Shown: positions 43,905 to 54,339, counted from the stretch's first letter. The stretch: 64,000 nt of DNA from Blattabacterium cuenoti (GCF_014251735.1 NZ_CP059197.1:362501-426500); one strand, 5' to 3'. Translations and numbers: made by a program. Notes: a model not told the origin generated them from the sequence alone.

Positions 43905-44297
43905 TTAAACTCTTCTCCTTTTAGGAGGACGACAACCATTATGTGGTAAAGGAGTTATATCTTTTATTAAAGTAATCACAATTCCAGAATTACTTAATGC
44001 TCGTATAGCAGCATCTCTACCAGCACCAGGACCTTTTACCTTAACTTCTACCTTTTTTATTCCTGCATTTAATCCTTCTTTTGCTACATTCTCTGCGGCT
44101 ATCTGAGCTGCATAAGGAGTATTTTTCTTAGATCCTTTAAAATTCATTTTTCCAGCAGAAGACCAAGCTATTACTTCTCCTTTTTTATTTGTCAGTGTAA
44201 TAATGATATTATTAAATGTAGATTGAATATGAGCAACTCCCAATGTATCTACGATAACAGATCTTTTTTTATTATTACCCAATGATGATTTGACCAT
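43905..44297 (-). CDS. rpsK: 30S ribosomal protein S11
   Basis: Platform protein of the small subunit. Length is 130 aa. [19 protein letters not shown] near residues 23-41, [13 protein letters not shown] near 89-101 and the invariant C-terminus [12 protein letters not shown] are all present. It follows rpsM by 3 nt and precedes rpsD by 10 nt. Confidence 0.98.
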   Translation of the reverse strand: MVKSSLGNNKKRSVIVDTLGVAHIQSTFNNIIITLTNKKGEVIAWSSAGKMNFKGSKKNTPYAAQIAAENVAKEGLNAGIKKVEVKVKGPGAGRDAAIRALSNSGIVITLIKDITPLPHNGCRPPKRRRV

Positions 44298-44300
44298 ATA

Positions 44301-44681
44301 TTATTTCGCTGCTTTTTTCTTATTTGCTACAGTCTTTTTTCTACCTTTTCTAGTCCTACAATTATTTTTTGTTTTCTGACCTCTTAAAGGTAAACGTTTT
44401 CTATGTCTAGTTCCTCTATAACAACCGATATCCATTAATCTTTTAATACTTAATTGTATTTCAGATCTTAACTCTCCCTCTATTTTCACATAACTTGAAA
44501 TATATTTCCTAATGTTACTAATTTCTTCATCAGACCAATCCATAACCTTAACATTTTCGTCTATTCCAACAGACGATAAAATTTTCTTAGATAAACTTTT
44601 GTTTATTCCATATAAATACGTAAGTCCAATGATCCCCCTTTTAGATTTAGGTAAATCTACACCTGATATTCTAACTGACAT
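44301..44681 (-). CDS. rpsM: 30S ribosomal protein S13
   Basis: Head protein contacting P-site tRNA and L5. Length is 126 aa. It begins [16 protein letters not shown], followed by [16 protein letters not shown] near 19-34. The helix-two-turn-helix region and the Arg-rich stretch [19 protein letters not shown] near 87-105 are typical, and the tail is Lys-rich. It follows rpmJ by 13 nt. Confidence 0.98.
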   Translation of the reverse strand: MSVRISGVDLPKSKRGIIGLTYLYGINKSLSKKILSSVGIDENVKVMDWSDEEISNIRKYISSYVKIEGELRSEIQLSIKRLMDIGCYRGTRHRKRLPLRGQKTKNNCRTRKGRKKTVANKKKAAK

Positions 44682-44694
44682 ATAAAATTAACGA

Positions 44695-44811
44695 TTAACC
44701 TTGTTTTTGTTTAAACCTAGGATTTTTTTTATTGATAATCCGTAAACGTCCTTTTCTTCTGATTATTTTACAATTACCAGTTCTTTTTTTTAAAGAAGTT
44801 CTTACTTTCAT
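44695..44811 (-). CDS. rpmJ: 50S ribosomal protein L36
   Basis: A 38-aa gene found by reading the infA-rpsM gap. The protein starts [19 protein letters not shown] and ends NPRFKQKQG, both diagnostic. Only one of the four zinc ligands remains (Cys14), so this is the zinc-free form. It stabilises the 23S core. The infA-rpmJ-rpsM order is standard in Bacteroidota. Confidence 0.95.
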   Translation of the reverse strand: MKVRTSLKKRTGNCKIIRRKGRLRIINKKNPRFKQKQG

Positions 44812-44821
44812 ATTTTCATAA

Positions 44822-45037
44822 TTAATATCTATATGTTATTCTTCCTCTTTTTAAATCATAAGAAGACATTTCTAATCTAACTTTATCTCCAGGTAATATT
44901 TTTATATAATGCATTCTCATTTTTCCAGAAATATGTGCCTTAACAATACATCCATTTTCTAATTCAACACGGAACATAGCATTTGGAGAAGATTCTATGA
45001 TAGTTCCATCAACTTCAATATGCTTTTGTTTAGCCAT
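44822..45037 (-). CDS. infA: Translation initiation factor IF-1
   Basis: Binds the A site during initiation. A single OB fold of 71 aa from the Met at 45037 ([11 protein letters not shown]); the longer frame adds an unconserved leader. [11 protein letters not shown] and [19 protein letters not shown] are the conserved core, ending GRITYRY. It lies between secY and rpmJ. Its retention matters here because initiation appears not to use Shine-Dalgarno pairing. Confidence 0.97.
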   Translation of the reverse strand: MAKQKHIEVDGTIIESSPNAMFRVELENGCIVKAHISGKMRMHYIKILPGDKVRLEMSSYDLKRGRITYRY

Positions 45038-45082
45038 AGAATATATATATTTAATACAAAATCCAATATACAAAAATTATTA

Positions 45083-46480
45083 CTATAATTTACTACTGCT
45101 AACAGGATATCTACTGTTACGATTTTTCATCATCATCAAATCATCATAATAATAATTCAATAAGTATATATTAACTTGTTGCATAATGTCTAAAATTACT
45201 CCAACTACAATTAACAAAGAAGTTCCTCCATAAAATAATGCAAAATTTTGAGTCACACCTAAACGAAAAACTATAGATGGAAGTATGGCTATTATAGCTA
45301 GTAATATAGCTCCAGGAAACGTAATTTTTGATAAAATGGAATCTATATATTCTGCTGTTTCTTTTCCTGGTTTTATCCTCGGAATATGTCCTCCGTTTCT
45401 TTTCAAATCATCAGCCATTTGATTTACTGGAATTGTAATTGCTGTATAAAAAAAAGTAAAAATTATTACCAATAGAGAAAAAGTCAAATTATAACACAAC
45501 CCATAAACATCTTGAAAAAGATAAAAGAATTTTTTTATTTTATCATTATGAACATAGTCATAAAAAGTTAAAGGAAAAAGCATAATAGCCTGAGAAAAAA
45601 TAATAGGCATTACACCTGCTGCCGTCATCTTTAATGGAAGATATTGATGTTTTTTATGAATTAATTTAGAATCAAAACCTAAATAATGAGAAACATATTG
45701 CACAGGAATTTTTCTGATAGCTTGAATAATTACAATAGTAAATAAAATTACTAATAACCACAATAAAATTTCAAGAAACAAAACGATTAACCCTCCACTT
45801 CCGACTTCCAATTTACTAAAAATTTCTTTAGCTATGGCATCTGGAAAACGAGCAATAATTCCGGACATGATAATTAAAGATACCCCATTTCCTATTCCTT
45901 CTTCTGTTATTTTATCCCCTAACCACATAGTAAACAATGTTCCAGAAGTTAGAATTACAATTCCTATTGTCCAAAATAAAGTTTTTCCATAAAAAGTATT
46001 TATTTTCAATAGATAAGTATTCGATAAAATTGGATTTGAAAAAGGAATAAACTGTTTAGTTAAAGAAATTAAATATAAAGGAGCTTGTATTAAACATATA
46101 CCTACAGTCAACCATCTCGTAAGAAAATTAATTTGTCTTCTTCCACTTTCTCCATCTCTTTGCAATCTTTGCAAATAAGGAATAATTAGACACATTAATT
46201 GTATAATAATAGATGCAGATATATAAGGCATAATACCCAAAGCAAAAATAGAAGCACGATTAAAAGCACCTCCTGTAAAAGAAGAAAGAATTTGCATAAG
46301 ACCTCTAGAACTCGAGTTAAGACTTCCTAAAAAATCACTAATTCCTAATGGATTAATGCCCGGAATAGGAATGTAAGCTCCAAAACGGTATACTAATAAG
46401 AAACTTAAAGTTGTTATGATCTTCTTTCGTAATTCTTTTGCATTCCAAATATTATAAAATGTAACCAAAAAATTATTCAT
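45083..46480 (-). CDS. secY: Protein translocase channel subunit SecY
   Basis: Central channel of the Sec translocon. Length is 465 aa with ten membrane spans. It begins with a short amphipathic stretch and then FRFGAYIPIPGI-type sequence near residues 31-42. RDGESGRRQINFLTRW near 109-124 and the cytoplasmic loop MADDLKRNGGHIPRIKPGK near 353-371 are typical. It follows rplO in the spc cluster, separated by 32 nt. Confidence 0.97.
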   Translation of the reverse strand: MNNFLVTFYNIWNAKELRKKIITTLSFLLVYRFGAYIPIPGINPLGISDFLGSLNSSSRGLMQILSSFTGGAFNRASIFALGIMPYISASIIIQLMCLIIPYLQRLQRDGESGRRQINFLTRWLTVGICLIQAPLYLISLTKQFIPFSNPILSNTYLLKINTFYGKTLFWTIGIVILTSGTLFTMWLGDKITEEGIGNGVSLIIMSGIIARFPDAIAKEIFSKLEVGSGGLIVLFLEILLWLLVILFTIVIIQAIRKIPVQYVSHYLGFDSKLIHKKHQYLPLKMTAAGVMPIIFSQAIMLFPLTFYDYVHNDKIKKFFYLFQDVYGLCYNLTFSLLVIIFTFFYTAITIPVNQMADDLKRNGGHIPRIKPGKETAEYIDSILSKITFPGAILLAIIAILPSIVFRLGVTQNFALFYGGTSLLIVVGVILDIMQQVNIYLLNYYYDDLMMMKNRNSRYPVSSSKL

Positions 46481-46512
46481 AACTGTTCATTATGATTTCA
46501 ATTTATTTTACT

Positions 46513-46977
46513 TTACATAAATAATGGTTCTCCACCTACTTCTTTTATAAAAGTAACAGCGTTTTTACTAAATTTGTTAGCCTCTATTTTTAAAGACGAT
46601 TTTAATTTTTTTTTTCCTGCTAAAATCTTTATTAAATCATTTTTTTTTCTAACTAAATTATTATCTAGCAATACTTGTTTATTAATGACTTTGTCATCCG
46701 AAATTTTTCCTTTATTGATCAAATTTTGTAAAGTATCTAAACTAATTATAAAATATTTTTTTTTAGAAACATTTTTAAATCCAAATTTTGGAATTCTTCT
46801 TTGTATAGGCATTTGTCCTCCTTCAAAACCATGTTTTTTAGAATATCCAGAACGAGATTTAGCCCCCTTATGTCCTCTTCCACAAGTACCTCCTTTTCCA
46901 GATCCTTGTCCTCTTCCAAGTCTAATTTTTTTTTTTCTAGATCCTATCTTAGGCGTCAAAAAATTTAATAACTGCAT
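46513..46977 (-). CDS. rplO: 50S ribosomal protein L15
   Basis: Assembly protein of the large subunit. Length is 154 aa. The N-terminal Gly/Arg/Lys-rich extension ([18 protein letters not shown], residues 22-39) and [17 protein letters not shown] near 51-67 are typical. It lies only 17 nt after rpsE: the gene for L30, normally between them, is absent. Confidence 0.97.
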   Translation of the reverse strand: MQLLNFLTPKIGSRKKKIRLGRGQGSGKGGTCGRGHKGAKSRSGYSKKHGFEGGQMPIQRRIPKFGFKNVSKKKYFIISLDTLQNLINKGKISDDKVINKQVLLDNNLVRKKNDLIKILAGKKKLKSSLKIEANKFSKNAVTFIKEVGGEPLFM

Positions 46978-46994
46978 AATTAAAAAATTTAATT

Positions 46995-47522
46995 TTATCC
47001 ATTAAATACTTTATTAATAGAAATTCCTCTTTGTTGAGCTATTGTTTTTACGTCTCTCATATAAGTAAGAGCCTTTATTGTAGCCTTAATAACATTATGT
47101 GGATTAGATGATCCTTTGGATTTAGATAAGACATTTCTCAACCCTACAGCCTCAAGAACAGCTCTAAGAGGACCTCCTGCTATAATTCCGGTTCCTTCAG
47201 ATGCAGGTTTAATAAGAATATTAGCTCCACCATATTTAGCTTCTTGCTCATGAGGAATTGTTCCATTGGATATGCAAACTTTACACAAACTTCTTTTAGC
47301 TTGTTCTCCGGCCTTGTGGATCGCATCTGGTGCTTCTTTAGATTTTCCAAAACCATAACCAACCATTCCATTTTCATTCCCTTTAATAACAATAGCACTA
47401 AAACTGAAATATCTTCTCCCTTTAGTTACTTTACAAACTCTAGTCACTCCTACTAATCTTTCTTTCAATTCTAATCCTGAATATCTTGTTTTTTTTTCTT
47501 TTTCAGATAAAAATGTAACCAT
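46995..47522 (-). CDS. rpsE: 30S ribosomal protein S5
   Basis: Decoding-fidelity protein of the small subunit. Length is 175 aa. The dsRNA-binding-like N-domain includes [21 protein letters not shown] and [17 protein letters not shown], and the C-domain has [18 protein letters not shown]. Order rplR-rpsE is normal; the expected rpmD after it is missing. Confidence 0.98.
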   Translation of the reverse strand: MVTFLSEKEKKTRYSGLELKERLVGVTRVCKVTKGRRYFSFSAIVIKGNENGMVGYGFGKSKEAPDAIHKAGEQAKRSLCKVCISNGTIPHEQEAKYGGANILIKPASEGTGIIAGGPLRAVLEAVGLRNVLSKSKGSSNPHNVIKATIKALTYMRDVKTIAQQRGISINKVFNG

Positions 47523-47539
47523 ACTTATTATTTAATAAT

Positions 47540-47875
47540 TTAAAAATCTAAACCCATCTCTCTTATTCCTTCTGCTAAAGATTTTATTCTTCCATGATAT
47601 AAATATTTTCTCTTATCAAAAACAACTTTTTCTATTTTCAACATTTTTGCTCTCTTTCCCAAAAGTTTTCCTACTTCATTAGATAATTCTATTTTTGTTT
47701 TCTTTTTATCTGTAAACACTTTTTCTCTAGATGAAGATGAAACTAAAGTTTTTCCAGAAAAATCATCAATTAATTGTACATATATAGCCTTATTACTTCT
47801 AAAAACAGATATTCTAGGTCTATTAGAAGTTCCAAATATTCTCTTCAATTTTTTCCGATCTTTTTTTTTTATCAT
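47540..47875 (-). CDS. rplR: 50S ribosomal protein L18
   Basis: 5S rRNA-binding protein. Length is 111 aa. RISVFRSNKAIYVQLIDD near residues 21-38, and the C-terminal FDKRKYLYHGRIKSLAEG and REMGLDF are family hallmarks. It follows rplF by 4 nt. Confidence 0.97.
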   Translation of the reverse strand: MIKKKDRKKLKRIFGTSNRPRISVFRSNKAIYVQLIDDFSGKTLVSSSSREKVFTDKKKTKIELSNEVGKLLGKRAKMLKIEKVVFDKRKYLYHGRIKSLAEGIREMGLDF

Positions 47876-47879
47876 ACAA

Positions 47880-48425
47880 TTAAGCAGATTTTCCCGTTTT
47901 TCTACGTATTTCCTCTTTTAGATATCTAACCCCTTTACCTTTATAAGGTTCTGGTTTTCTTAACGAACGAATTTTGGCAGCTATCAAACCCAACAATTGT
48001 TTATCATGAGATTTAAGAACAATAATAGGGTTTTTTCCTTTTTCTGTTTTTGTTTCTATGTAAATTTCCTTAGGAATTTGAATCATGATATTATGAGAAT
48101 AACCTAAATTCAATTCTAATATTTCACCATGAAAAGATGCTCTATATCCTATTCCTACTAATTCTAACTCCTTTTTAAATCCTTTAGAAACTCCTTTTAT
48201 CATATTATAAATTAATACACGATACAATCCATGTAAAGATTTAGATTTTTTATCTTCTTGAATTCTATTTAAATGTAGTTTATTTTCCTGTACAGTCAAT
48301 TTAATTTGATCAGAAATTTCTTGGCTTAAAACACCCAACTCTCCCTTTATTATTATTTTATTGCCAATGATTTTTAAATTTACATTTTCAGGAATAGAAA
48401 TCGGATTTTTTCCAATTCTAGACAT
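47880..48425 (-). CDS. rplF: 50S ribosomal protein L6
   Basis: Large-subunit protein near the factor-binding site. Length is 181 aa with the usual two similar domains. It starts MSRIGKNPISIPENV, and GVSKGFKKELELVGIGYRA near 78-96 and PEPYKGKGVRYLKEEIRRK near 157-175 are diagnostic. It follows rpsH by 13 nt. Confidence 0.98.
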   Translation of the reverse strand: MSRIGKNPISIPENVNLKIIGNKIIIKGELGVLSQEISDQIKLTVQENKLHLNRIQEDKKSKSLHGLYRVLIYNMIKGVSKGFKKELELVGIGYRASFHGEILELNLGYSHNIMIQIPKEIYIETKTEKGKNPIIVLKSHDKQLLGLIAAKIRSLRKPEPYKGKGVRYLKEEIRRKTGKSA

Positions 48426-48438
48426 ATGTAATTATATT

Positions 48439-48828
48439 TTAATAAACGTAACACAAAATTTCACCTCCCAACTTATTTTTTCTAGCTTGTTTATCCGTTA
48501 TAACACCATGAGAAGTAGAAATAATTGCTATTCCCAATCCATTTAACACACGAGGTAATTTTTTGTATTTAAAATATCTTCTTAACCCAGGTTTACTTAT
48601 TCTGATTATTTTTTGAATCACAGATATATTTTTGTAATATTTTAAAGCTATTTTAATTATTTCTACTTTTTTATTTTCTAATTTATAATCCAGAATATAA
48701 CCATTATCCAATAAAACTTTAGTAATTTCTTTTTTTAACTTTGAAGAAGGCACTTCTAAAAGAGGATGTTTGGCAAGACTAGCATTTCTAATTCTAGTTA
48801 AAAAATCAGCAATAGGATCAGTATACAT
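48439..48828 (-). CDS. rpsH: 30S ribosomal protein S8
   Basis: Early-assembly protein that binds the central domain of 16S. Length is 129 aa. It starts [16 protein letters not shown], and the C-terminal [33 protein letters not shown] region is intact. It lies between rpsN and rplF. Confidence 0.98.
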   Translation of the reverse strand: MYTDPIADFLTRIRNASLAKHPLLEVPSSKLKKEITKVLLDNGYILDYKLENKKVEIIKIALKYYKNISVIQKIIRISKPGLRRYFKYKKLPRVLNGLGIAIISTSHGVITDKQARKNKLGGEILCYVY

Positions 48829-48844
48829 AATTAGTATTTTTTTA

Positions 48845-49114
48845 TTACCAACTTGCCTTTTTTATTCCAGGAATAAGGCCTTGAGAAGCCATATTTCTAA
48901 AAACAATACGAGATATCCCAAATTGACGCATATATCCCCTAGATCTTCCTGTAATTGAACATCTATTTCGTAAACGAACAGGCGAAGCATCTCTTGGTAA
49001 TCTCTGCAACAACTCATAATTCTGAGAATCTTTTAAAAACTTTCGTTTTTTTGCATATTTTAATACCATTTTTTCCCTTTTTCTTTGTCTTGCTTTTACA
49101 GATTCTTTAGGCAT
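48845..49114 (-). CDS. rpsN: 30S ribosomal protein S14
   Basis: Head protein of the small subunit. Length is 89 aa, the longer zinc-free form (only one Cys, in [13 protein letters not shown]). [14 protein letters not shown] near residues 39-52 and the ending IPGIKKASW are typical. It lies 9 nt after rplE. Confidence 0.97.
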   Translation of the reverse strand: MPKESVKARQRKREKMVLKYAKKRKFLKDSQNYELLQRLPRDASPVRLRNRCSITGRSRGYMRQFGISRIVFRNMASQGLIPGIKKASW

Positions 49115-49123
49115 TTTTATTTT

Positions 49124-49675
49124 TTATTTATTCTTAAACGGAATTCCAAAATGAGATAAAAGACTTTTAGCTTCTGTATTTGTTTTAGCAGAAGTAGCAA
49201 AAGTAATATTCATTCCCATATTTTTTTTAATTTGATCGATATTTATTTCAGGATAAATCACTTGTTCAGATATCCCCATATTATAATTTCCATTTCCATC
49301 AAAACTATTTATTTTTACTCCATTAAAATCTCTTACTCTTGGCAAAGAAACAGTAATAAGTCTTTCTAAAAATTCATACATCTTAATTCTTCTTAAAGTA
49401 ACTTTTACACCTATAGGCATTCCTTTTCTTAATTTAAATCCAGATTCATCATGCTTTGAATAACAAAAAATAGCTTTTTGACCTACAATAGCCGTAATTT
49501 CTTCCATAGAGGAATCTAAAAGTTTTTTATTCAACACAGAAATTCCTACACCTTGATGGAGAACTATTTTTTTCAATTTAGGAACTTGCATAACAGAAGT
49601 ATATTCAAATTTTTTCATCAAAATTGGAATAATTTTTTCTTTATACAATTTTTTTAGCCTAGGTTGATAAATCAC
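49124..49675 (-). CDS. rplE: 50S ribosomal protein L5
   Basis: 5S rRNA-binding protein that bridges to the small-subunit head. Length is 183 aa. [18 protein letters not shown] near residues 36-53, [20 protein letters not shown] near 80-99 and [13 protein letters not shown] near 133-145 are conserved. Overlaps rplX by 4 nt. Confidence 0.98.
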   Translation of the reverse strand: MIYQPRLKKLYKEKIIPILMKKFEYTSVMQVPKLKKIVLHQGVGISVLNKKLLDSSMEEITAIVGQKAIFCYSKHDESGFKLRKGMPIGVKVTLRRIKMYEFLERLITVSLPRVRDFNGVKINSFDGNGNYNMGISEQVIYPEINIDQIKKNMGMNITFATSAKTNTEAKSLLSHFGIPFKNK

Positions 49676-49890
49676 GATTTTTCCTTTTTAAGATTAGATA
49701 TATGTATCGGAGCTTCTTTTTCTATTATGCCTCCTTTAGGTTTTTTTGCACTAGGCTTAACATGTTTTTTGACCATATTAATTCCATGTATAATTGCCTT
49801 TTTTTTTTTTGGAAAGACTCGAATAACAAGACCTTTACTTCCTTTAAAATTTCCTGACAAAATAGAAACTTTATCTCCTTTTTTTATCAT
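49672..49890 (-). CDS. rplX: 50S ribosomal protein L24 (short form)
   Basis: Assembly initiator of the large subunit. It starts [20 protein letters not shown], a KOW motif. At 72 aa it is clearly shorter than most bacterial L24 (about 100 aa). The KOW core and [14 protein letters not shown] are kept, but the C-terminal part is missing. The stop overlaps the rplE start (ATGA), so the short form is tied to the operon and is not an obvious frameshift. Confidence 0.95.
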   Translation of the reverse strand: MIKKGDKVSILSGNFKGSKGLVIRVFPKKKKAIIHGINMVKKHVKPSAKKPKGGIIEKEAPIHISNLKKEKS

Positions 49891-49902
49891 AAATAATTGT
49901 TT

Positions 49903-50274
49903 TTATAAAACCTCTTGAGCTAAAGAAATAATTTTCATATACTCTTTATCTCTTAATTCCCTAGCTACAGGACCAAAAACTCTAGTTCCCATTATCTCTC
50001 CAGATGGATTAATAAGAACACACGCGTTATCGTCAAAGCTTATATAAGACCCATCTTTTCTTCTTGTTTTTTTCTTTGTTCTAATTATTACAGCTTTAAC
50101 TACTTGACCTTTTTTAACAACATTTCCACCAGACACAGCTTCTTTTATTGTAACGACAACAGAATCACCCAATGAAGCATATCTTTTTTTAGTACCACCT
50201 AAAACTCTAATAATCAAAACTTCTTTAGCACCTGTATTGTCTGAGACCTTACATCTAGATTCCTGTTGTAACAT
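49903..50274 (-). CDS. rplN: 50S ribosomal protein L14
   Basis: Interface protein of the large subunit. Length is 123 aa. It starts [20 protein letters not shown], and [19 protein letters not shown] near residues 84-102 and the C-terminal [10 protein letters not shown] are typical. It follows rpsQ by 1 nt, so the two are tightly coupled. Confidence 0.98.
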   Translation of the reverse strand: MLQQESRCKVSDNTGAKEVLIIRVLGGTKKRYASLGDSVVVTIKEAVSGGNVVKKGQVVKAVIIRTKKKTRRKDGSYISFDDNACVLINPSGEIMGTRVFGPVARELRDKEYMKIISLAQEVL

Positions 50275-50275
50275 T

Positions 50276-50566
50276 TTATGATTTTTCTAAAATAGAAACT
50301 AATCTCCAACATTTTTTTTTACTAAGAGGACGTATTTCCATGATACTAACCTTGTCGCCATTTTTAGATACATTTTTTTCATCATGAACCATATATTTTT
50401 TCTTTTTCAGAATGCTTTTTCCATAATACTTATGTTTTACTTTTTTGATTTCAGAAACAATAATTGTCTTATCCATTTTATCACTAGTTACTATACCTAT
50501 TCTTTGTTTTCTAATATTTCTAATAGTATTAGAAGAACTTTTATTGTTCTTCTTTTCATCAACCAT
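50276..50566 (-). CDS. rpsQ: 30S ribosomal protein S17
   Basis: OB-fold 16S-binding protein. Length is 96 aa with an Asn/Ser/Lys-rich N-terminal extension of about 15 residues. [27 protein letters not shown] and [20 protein letters not shown] are the family core. Overlaps rpmC by 8 nt. Confidence 0.97.
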   Translation of the reverse strand: MVDEKKNNKSSSNTIRNIRKQRIGIVTSDKMDKTIIVSEIKKVKHKYYGKSILKKKKYMVHDEKNVSKNGDKVSIMEIRPLSKKKCWRLVSILEKS

Positions 50567-50753
50567 TTCTTCTTTTATTTAATTCTGTTTTTAATTTAGC
50601 CACATTTTTTCTAAAAATTCTAATTTTCATAGGATTTTTAATTAATCCAAAAGCATGATCAAATTTCATCTTTTGACAATTATTTTTTTGCTCTTTTATA
50701 TGATTTTTAATATCTCCATCGGATAAAACTTTTATATCGAAATATTTCATCAT
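50559..50753 (-). CDS. rpmC: 50S ribosomal protein L29
   Basis: Small helical protein at the exit tunnel, where it helps dock chaperones and SRP. Length is 64 aa, normal for the family. [20 protein letters not shown] near 39-58 is the recognisable core. Overlaps rplP by 4 nt and rpsQ by 8 nt. Confidence 0.95.
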   Translation of the reverse strand: MMKYFDIKVLSDGDIKNHIKEQKNNCQKMKFDHAFGLIKNPMKIRIFRKNVAKLKTELNKRRNG

Positions 50754-51169
50754 TTTATATTTTCTTTAGAAAATACAAATTTCATTTTGATAGGAAGTTT
50801 TTGAGAGGCTAATCTTAATGCTTCTTTAGCAATTTCCATTTCAACTCCATCTATTTCAAATAATATTCTACCAGGTTTGACTACAGAAACCCAAAACTCT
50901 ACAGGTCCCTTCCCCTTTCCCATACGAACCTCCTGTGGTTTTCTTGTAGCTGGCTTATCCGGAAAAATATTTATCCACAATTTTCCTTCTCTTTTCATGT
51001 ATCTGGTAGCTGCAACACGAGCAGCTTCTAATTGTCTAGATGTAATCCATGCTCCTTCTAAAGCTTTTATTCCATATAACCCCCTTGACAAAGCAATTCC
51101 TTTTGAGGAATTTCCACGTATACGTCCTTTTTGTTTTTTTTTATATTTCGTTTTTTTTGGTTGTAACAT
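50750..51169 (-). CDS. rplP: 50S ribosomal protein L16
   Basis: Supports the A-site tRNA at the peptidyl-transferase centre. The family starts [11 protein letters not shown], so I take the Met at 51169 (139 aa); a Met three codons upstream is less likely. [20 protein letters not shown] near residues 82-101 is diagnostic. It lies between rpsC and rpmC. Confidence 0.97.
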   Translation of the reverse strand: MLQPKKTKYKKKQKGRIRGNSSKGIALSRGLYGIKALEGAWITSRQLEAARVAATRYMKREGKLWINIFPDKPATRKPQEVRMGKGKGPVEFWVSVVKPGRILFEIDGVEMEIAKEALRLASQKLPIKMKFVFSKENIK

Positions 51170-51179
51170 TATTTCCAAT

Positions 51180-51887
51180 TTATAATTTTTTCTTCCTAAA
51201 AAAAGAAGCTTTATTATTAGAAAAACGATGTCTTTTTTGCATTACAAATAAAGGTGATAATTCTCTTTTTCCATATATTTCTCCTTTCATAATCCAAACT
51301 TTAACCCCAATACTTCCATATACGGTATGAGCTACTGCCATATGATAATCCACATCTGCACGAAAAGTACCAAGAGAAATTCTACCTTCTTTATAAGATT
51401 CACATCTTGCCATTTCAGCACCATTTAATCTACCAGATATTTGTATTCTTATTCCTTGAGCATTCATTCTCATAGCAGAAAGTATGGATAATTTTATGGC
51501 TTTTTTATAAGAAATTCTATTTTCTAATTGTCTGACCAAATTTTTCGCTACTAATGGGGCATCTAATTCAGGACGTTTCACTTCAGAAATATTAATTTGA
51601 ACTTCTTTTTTCGTAAGTTTTTTTAATTCTTTCCTAACTGTATCCACTTCATCTCCACCTTTTCCTATAACAAGAGCAGGACGTGATGTCCTAATAGTTA
51701 TGGTTATAAATTTTAGAGTTCTCTCTATAAAAATACGAGAAACTATTCCTTTTGGAAGACGAGCCTCTATATATCTTCTTACTTTAAAATCTTCTTGAAT
51801 TCTATCTTTATAATTATTACACCAACTGGATTGCCATCCCATAATAATGCCAAGACGGTTAACAATTGGATTTGTTTTTTGTCCCAT
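51180..51887 (-). CDS. rpsC: 30S ribosomal protein S3
   Basis: mRNA-entry protein. Length is 235 aa. It starts [18 protein letters not shown], has a KH domain with [18 protein letters not shown] near 75-92, and a C-domain with [19 protein letters not shown] near 156-174. It follows rplV by 9 nt. Confidence 0.98.
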   Translation of the reverse strand: MGQKTNPIVNRLGIIMGWQSSWCNNYKDRIQEDFKVRRYIEARLPKGIVSRIFIERTLKFITITIRTSRPALVIGKGGDEVDTVRKELKKLTKKEVQINISEVKRPELDAPLVAKNLVRQLENRISYKKAIKLSILSAMRMNAQGIRIQISGRLNGAEMARCESYKEGRISLGTFRADVDYHMAVAHTVYGSIGVKVWIMKGEIYGKRELSPLFVMQKRHRFSNNKASFFRKKKL

Positions 51888-51896
51888 ATAATTTAT

Positions 51897-52259
51897 TTAT
51901 CTTTTCTCTAAAAAAACTAAGATTTTACTTGATTTTTTTCTGATTCTATGACCTCTTCCTTGAGGTACTGGGCGCAATCTTTTCAAAGTCTTACCTTGAT
52001 TGACTGTAATTTTTTTTATATACAAGGAAGATTTCTTATCAGAAAATGATAAGTTTGGATATTTCCTATGCCAATTAGACAATACTGAAAGAAGTAATTT
52101 TCTCAAAAAAGAAGAAACTTTTTGTTTTTTACTGTACTTCAATATATCTAAAGCTTTTTGAATCTCTTTATTCCGAATTAGATTAACTAATAATCTCATT
52201 TTTCTCGGAGCACTGCGAACCTCATTCAAAGAAGCAGATATTATAGCTTTATCTTCCAT
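51897..52259 (-). CDS. rplV: 50S ribosomal protein L22
   Basis: Lines the exit tunnel. Length is 120 aa, slightly longer than E. coli (110). RSAPRKMRLLVNLIRNKEIQ near residues 15-34 and the C-terminal loop KRLRPVPQGRGHRIRKKSS are conserved. It follows rpsS by 30 nt. Confidence 0.97.
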   Translation of the reverse strand: MEDKAIISASLNEVRSAPRKMRLLVNLIRNKEIQKALDILKYSKKQKVSSFLRKLLLSVLSNWHRKYPNLSFSDKKSSLYIKKITVNQGKTLKRLRPVPQGRGHRIRKKSSKILVFLEKR

Positions 52260-52289
52260 TCCATATTATTTGCTTACTGTTGTCAAGTT

Positions 52290-52574
52290 TTAATTCTTAA
52301 TTTTTAATTTGCTTTTAGATCCAGCATGTCCTCTAAAAGTTCGAGTTGGTGCAAACTCTCCTAATTTGTGTCCAATCATATTTTCCGTAATATACACATT
52401 AACAAATTGTCTTCCATTATGAACTGCAAAAGTTTGTCCTACAAAATCAGGCAAAATAGTTGATGGCCTCGACCAAGTTTTAATAATAGATTTTTTTTCA
52501 GATTTAATATTATTCAAAACTTTATTATACAATTTTTGAGAAACATATGGACCTTTTTTTAAAGATCTTGCCAT
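52290..52574 (-). CDS. rpsS: 30S ribosomal protein S19
   Basis: Head protein near L5 and S13. Length is 94 aa. It starts [19 protein letters not shown], and [20 protein letters not shown] near 52-71 and [12 protein letters not shown] near 74-85 are hallmarks. It follows rplB by 6 nt. Confidence 0.98.
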   Translation of the reverse strand: MARSLKKGPYVSQKLYNKVLNNIKSEKKSIIKTWSRPSTILPDFVGQTFAVHNGRQFVNVYITENMIGHKLGEFAPTRTFRGHAGSKSKLKIKN

Positions 52575-52580
52575 AAAATT

Positions 52581-53405
52581 TTATTTTTTTCTTCGTTGTA
52601 AAATATATTTATCCGAATATTTCTTTCTAGCACGAGTCCTAAAACCTTTAGAAGGTAATCCCCTTCTATTTCTAGGAATTCCACCAGATGCTTTTCCTTC
52701 TCCACCTCCCATTGGATGATCTACAGGATTCATTGCTACTCCTCTTGTTCTAGGTCTTTTGCCATAATGTCTACTTTTTCCAGCCTTTCCATATGTTTCT
52801 AATTGATGATCTGGATTAGAGACTATTCCAATAGTAGCCATACAATTAATCATTACCATTCTTATTTCTCCAGAAGGAAATTTAATAGTTGCATATTTTC
52901 CATCTTTCGCAAACAACTGTGCATAAGCTCCAGCACTTCTAGCTATTTTAGCACCTTGTCCAGGTTTTAATTCTATACAAGAAATATTAGTTCCCAAAGG
53001 GATTTCGTTCAAATAAGTAGAATTTCCTATATCAAAAGGGACATTTCTTCCAGAAATTACTTTTTGCCCTACTTTGAATCCATCCATAGCAATAATATAT
53101 CTCTTTTCTCCATCTTTATAATGAAGTAAAGAAATAAAACAAGACCGATTTGGATCGTATTCTATAGATTTTATGATAGCATATATTCCAAATTTTTTTC
53201 TTTTAAAGTCAATAATTCTATATTTTCTTTTATGTCCTCCTCCAAAATAACGCATAGTCATTTTTCCATAATTATTTCTTCCTCCCGATTTACACTTCCC
53301 TTTTGTCAAAGATTTTTCGGGATAAAATTTTGTAATTTCATTAAATTTATTGACTATTCTAAAACGTTGACTAGATGTTATTGGTTTTAACTTTCTTATT
53401 GACAT
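52581..53405 (-). CDS. rplB: 50S ribosomal protein L2
   Basis: Core protein of the peptidyl-transferase region. Length is 274 aa. It starts [16 protein letters not shown], with an N-terminal OB-like domain, a C-terminal SH3-like domain and the essential [20 protein letters not shown] stretch near 222-241. It follows rplW by 5 nt. Confidence 0.98.
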   Translation of the reverse strand: MSIRKLKPITSSQRFRIVNKFNEITKFYPEKSLTKGKCKSGGRNNYGKMTMRYFGGGHKRKYRIIDFKRKKFGIYAIIKSIEYDPNRSCFISLLHYKDGEKRYIIAMDGFKVGQKVISGRNVPFDIGNSTYLNEIPLGTNISCIELKPGQGAKIARSAGAYAQLFAKDGKYATIKFPSGEIRMVMINCMATIGIVSNPDHQLETYGKAGKSRHYGKRPRTRGVAMNPVDHPMGGGEGKASGGIPRNRRGLPSKGFRTRARKKYSDKYILQRRKK

Positions 53406-53410
53406 TAAAT

Positions 53411-53695
53411 TTATTTTTTATTAAAAAAATCAATTTTTTGATTTTCTTTCAATTGAATAATCGCTTTTTTCAATCTATTCGTTCTACCGTATAAAAATCC
53501 TTTTTTGGTATATTTCGATTTATTTTTTCTAGAATAAATCATTGTTCTGATTTTTTTAACAGAAACTCCAAATATTCTAAATATTTCCTTTTTTATCTGA
53601 TTTTTATTACAATCAATATATACAGAAAACGTATAACAAGAATCTTCTTCTTTCAAAGAAGACTTTTCTGTAAGAAAAGGTTTAATTAAAATCAT
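53411..53695 (-). CDS. rplW: 50S ribosomal protein L23
   Basis: Exit-tunnel protein and docking site for trigger factor and SRP. Length is 94 aa. [20 protein letters not shown] near residues 5-24, [16 protein letters not shown] near 38-53 and a basic loop [12 protein letters not shown] are typical. Order rplD-rplW-rplB is standard. Confidence 0.96.
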   Translation of the reverse strand: MILIKPFLTEKSSLKEEDSCYTFSVYIDCNKNQIKKEIFRIFGVSVKKIRTMIYSRKNKSKYTKKGFLYGRTNRLKKAIIQLKENQKIDFFNKK

Positions 53696-53706
53696 GAATT
53701 TGTAAT

Positions 53707-54339
53707 TTATGAAACATTTAAAAATTTTTCTATTCTTTTTACCGAACTTTCAGAAAGTATAATATATGAATAATTTAATAAAAAATAGCTATTCAATTCT
53801 TCCGCATTTAACAACTTAAAATTTTTTAAATTTCTAGCAGATAAATATAAGTTCTTATTTGTTTTTTCTACAATCATCAATGATTTTTCATTGATTAATT
53901 GTAATGACTTTAATATATTTAGAACCAATTTGGTTTTTGGTTTTTCCAATTGAAAATCTTCTATAATTTTTACTTGGTTCATTTTTAATTTATGTTCTAT
54001 AATATTTTTTCTTACCAAATTTTTTGTTAATTTGTTAATTTTCAATGAATAATCTCTCGGTTTTGGACCAAAAACCCGTCCTCCTCCTCTAAATAGAGGA
54101 TTTTTTACATCTCCTTTCCTAGAACCTCCAGTTCCTTTTTGTCTATGTAATTTTTTTCTACTTCCAGATATATCTCCTCTCTCTTTAGATTTGTGTGTTC
54201 CTTGACGTTGTGCAGATAAATACCTTTTTATCTCTAAATAAATAGGATGATCATAAGATTTTTTAGAAAAAAATTTTTCATTAAATTGAACTCTGCGATT
54301 AGTACAATTTCCTTTAATATCTAAAATTTTTAGTTCCAT
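53707..54339 (-). CDS. rplD: 50S ribosomal protein L4
   Basis: Tunnel-constriction protein. Length is 210 aa. [20 protein letters not shown] and [20 protein letters not shown] near residues 43-82 form the characteristic loop, followed by [19 protein letters not shown]. The C-terminal half is AT-driven and Lys-rich. Overlaps the end of rplC by 10 nt. Confidence 0.97.
   Translation of the reverse strand: MELKILDIKGNCTNRRVQFNEKFFSKKSYDHPIYLEIKRYLSAQRQGTHKSKERGDISGSRKKLHRQKGTGGSRKGDVKNPLFRGGGRVFGPKPRDYSLKINKLTKNLVRKNIIEHKLKMNQVKIIEDFQLEKPKTKLVLNILKSLQLINEKSLMIVEKTNKNLYLSARNLKNFKLLNAEELNSYFLLNYSYIILSESSVKRIEKFLNVS

Noticed and set aside
43895-43939. Longer rpsD start
   Set aside because: It overlaps rpsK, and S4 proteins begin MARY.
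45038-45073. Longer infA start
   Set aside because: IF-1 begins MAKQ; the upstream part is secY-infA spacer.
46574-47005. Plus-strand 143-aa frame opposite rplO
   Set aside because: Antisense shadow of a ribosomal protein gene, Pro-rich because L15 is Gly-rich.
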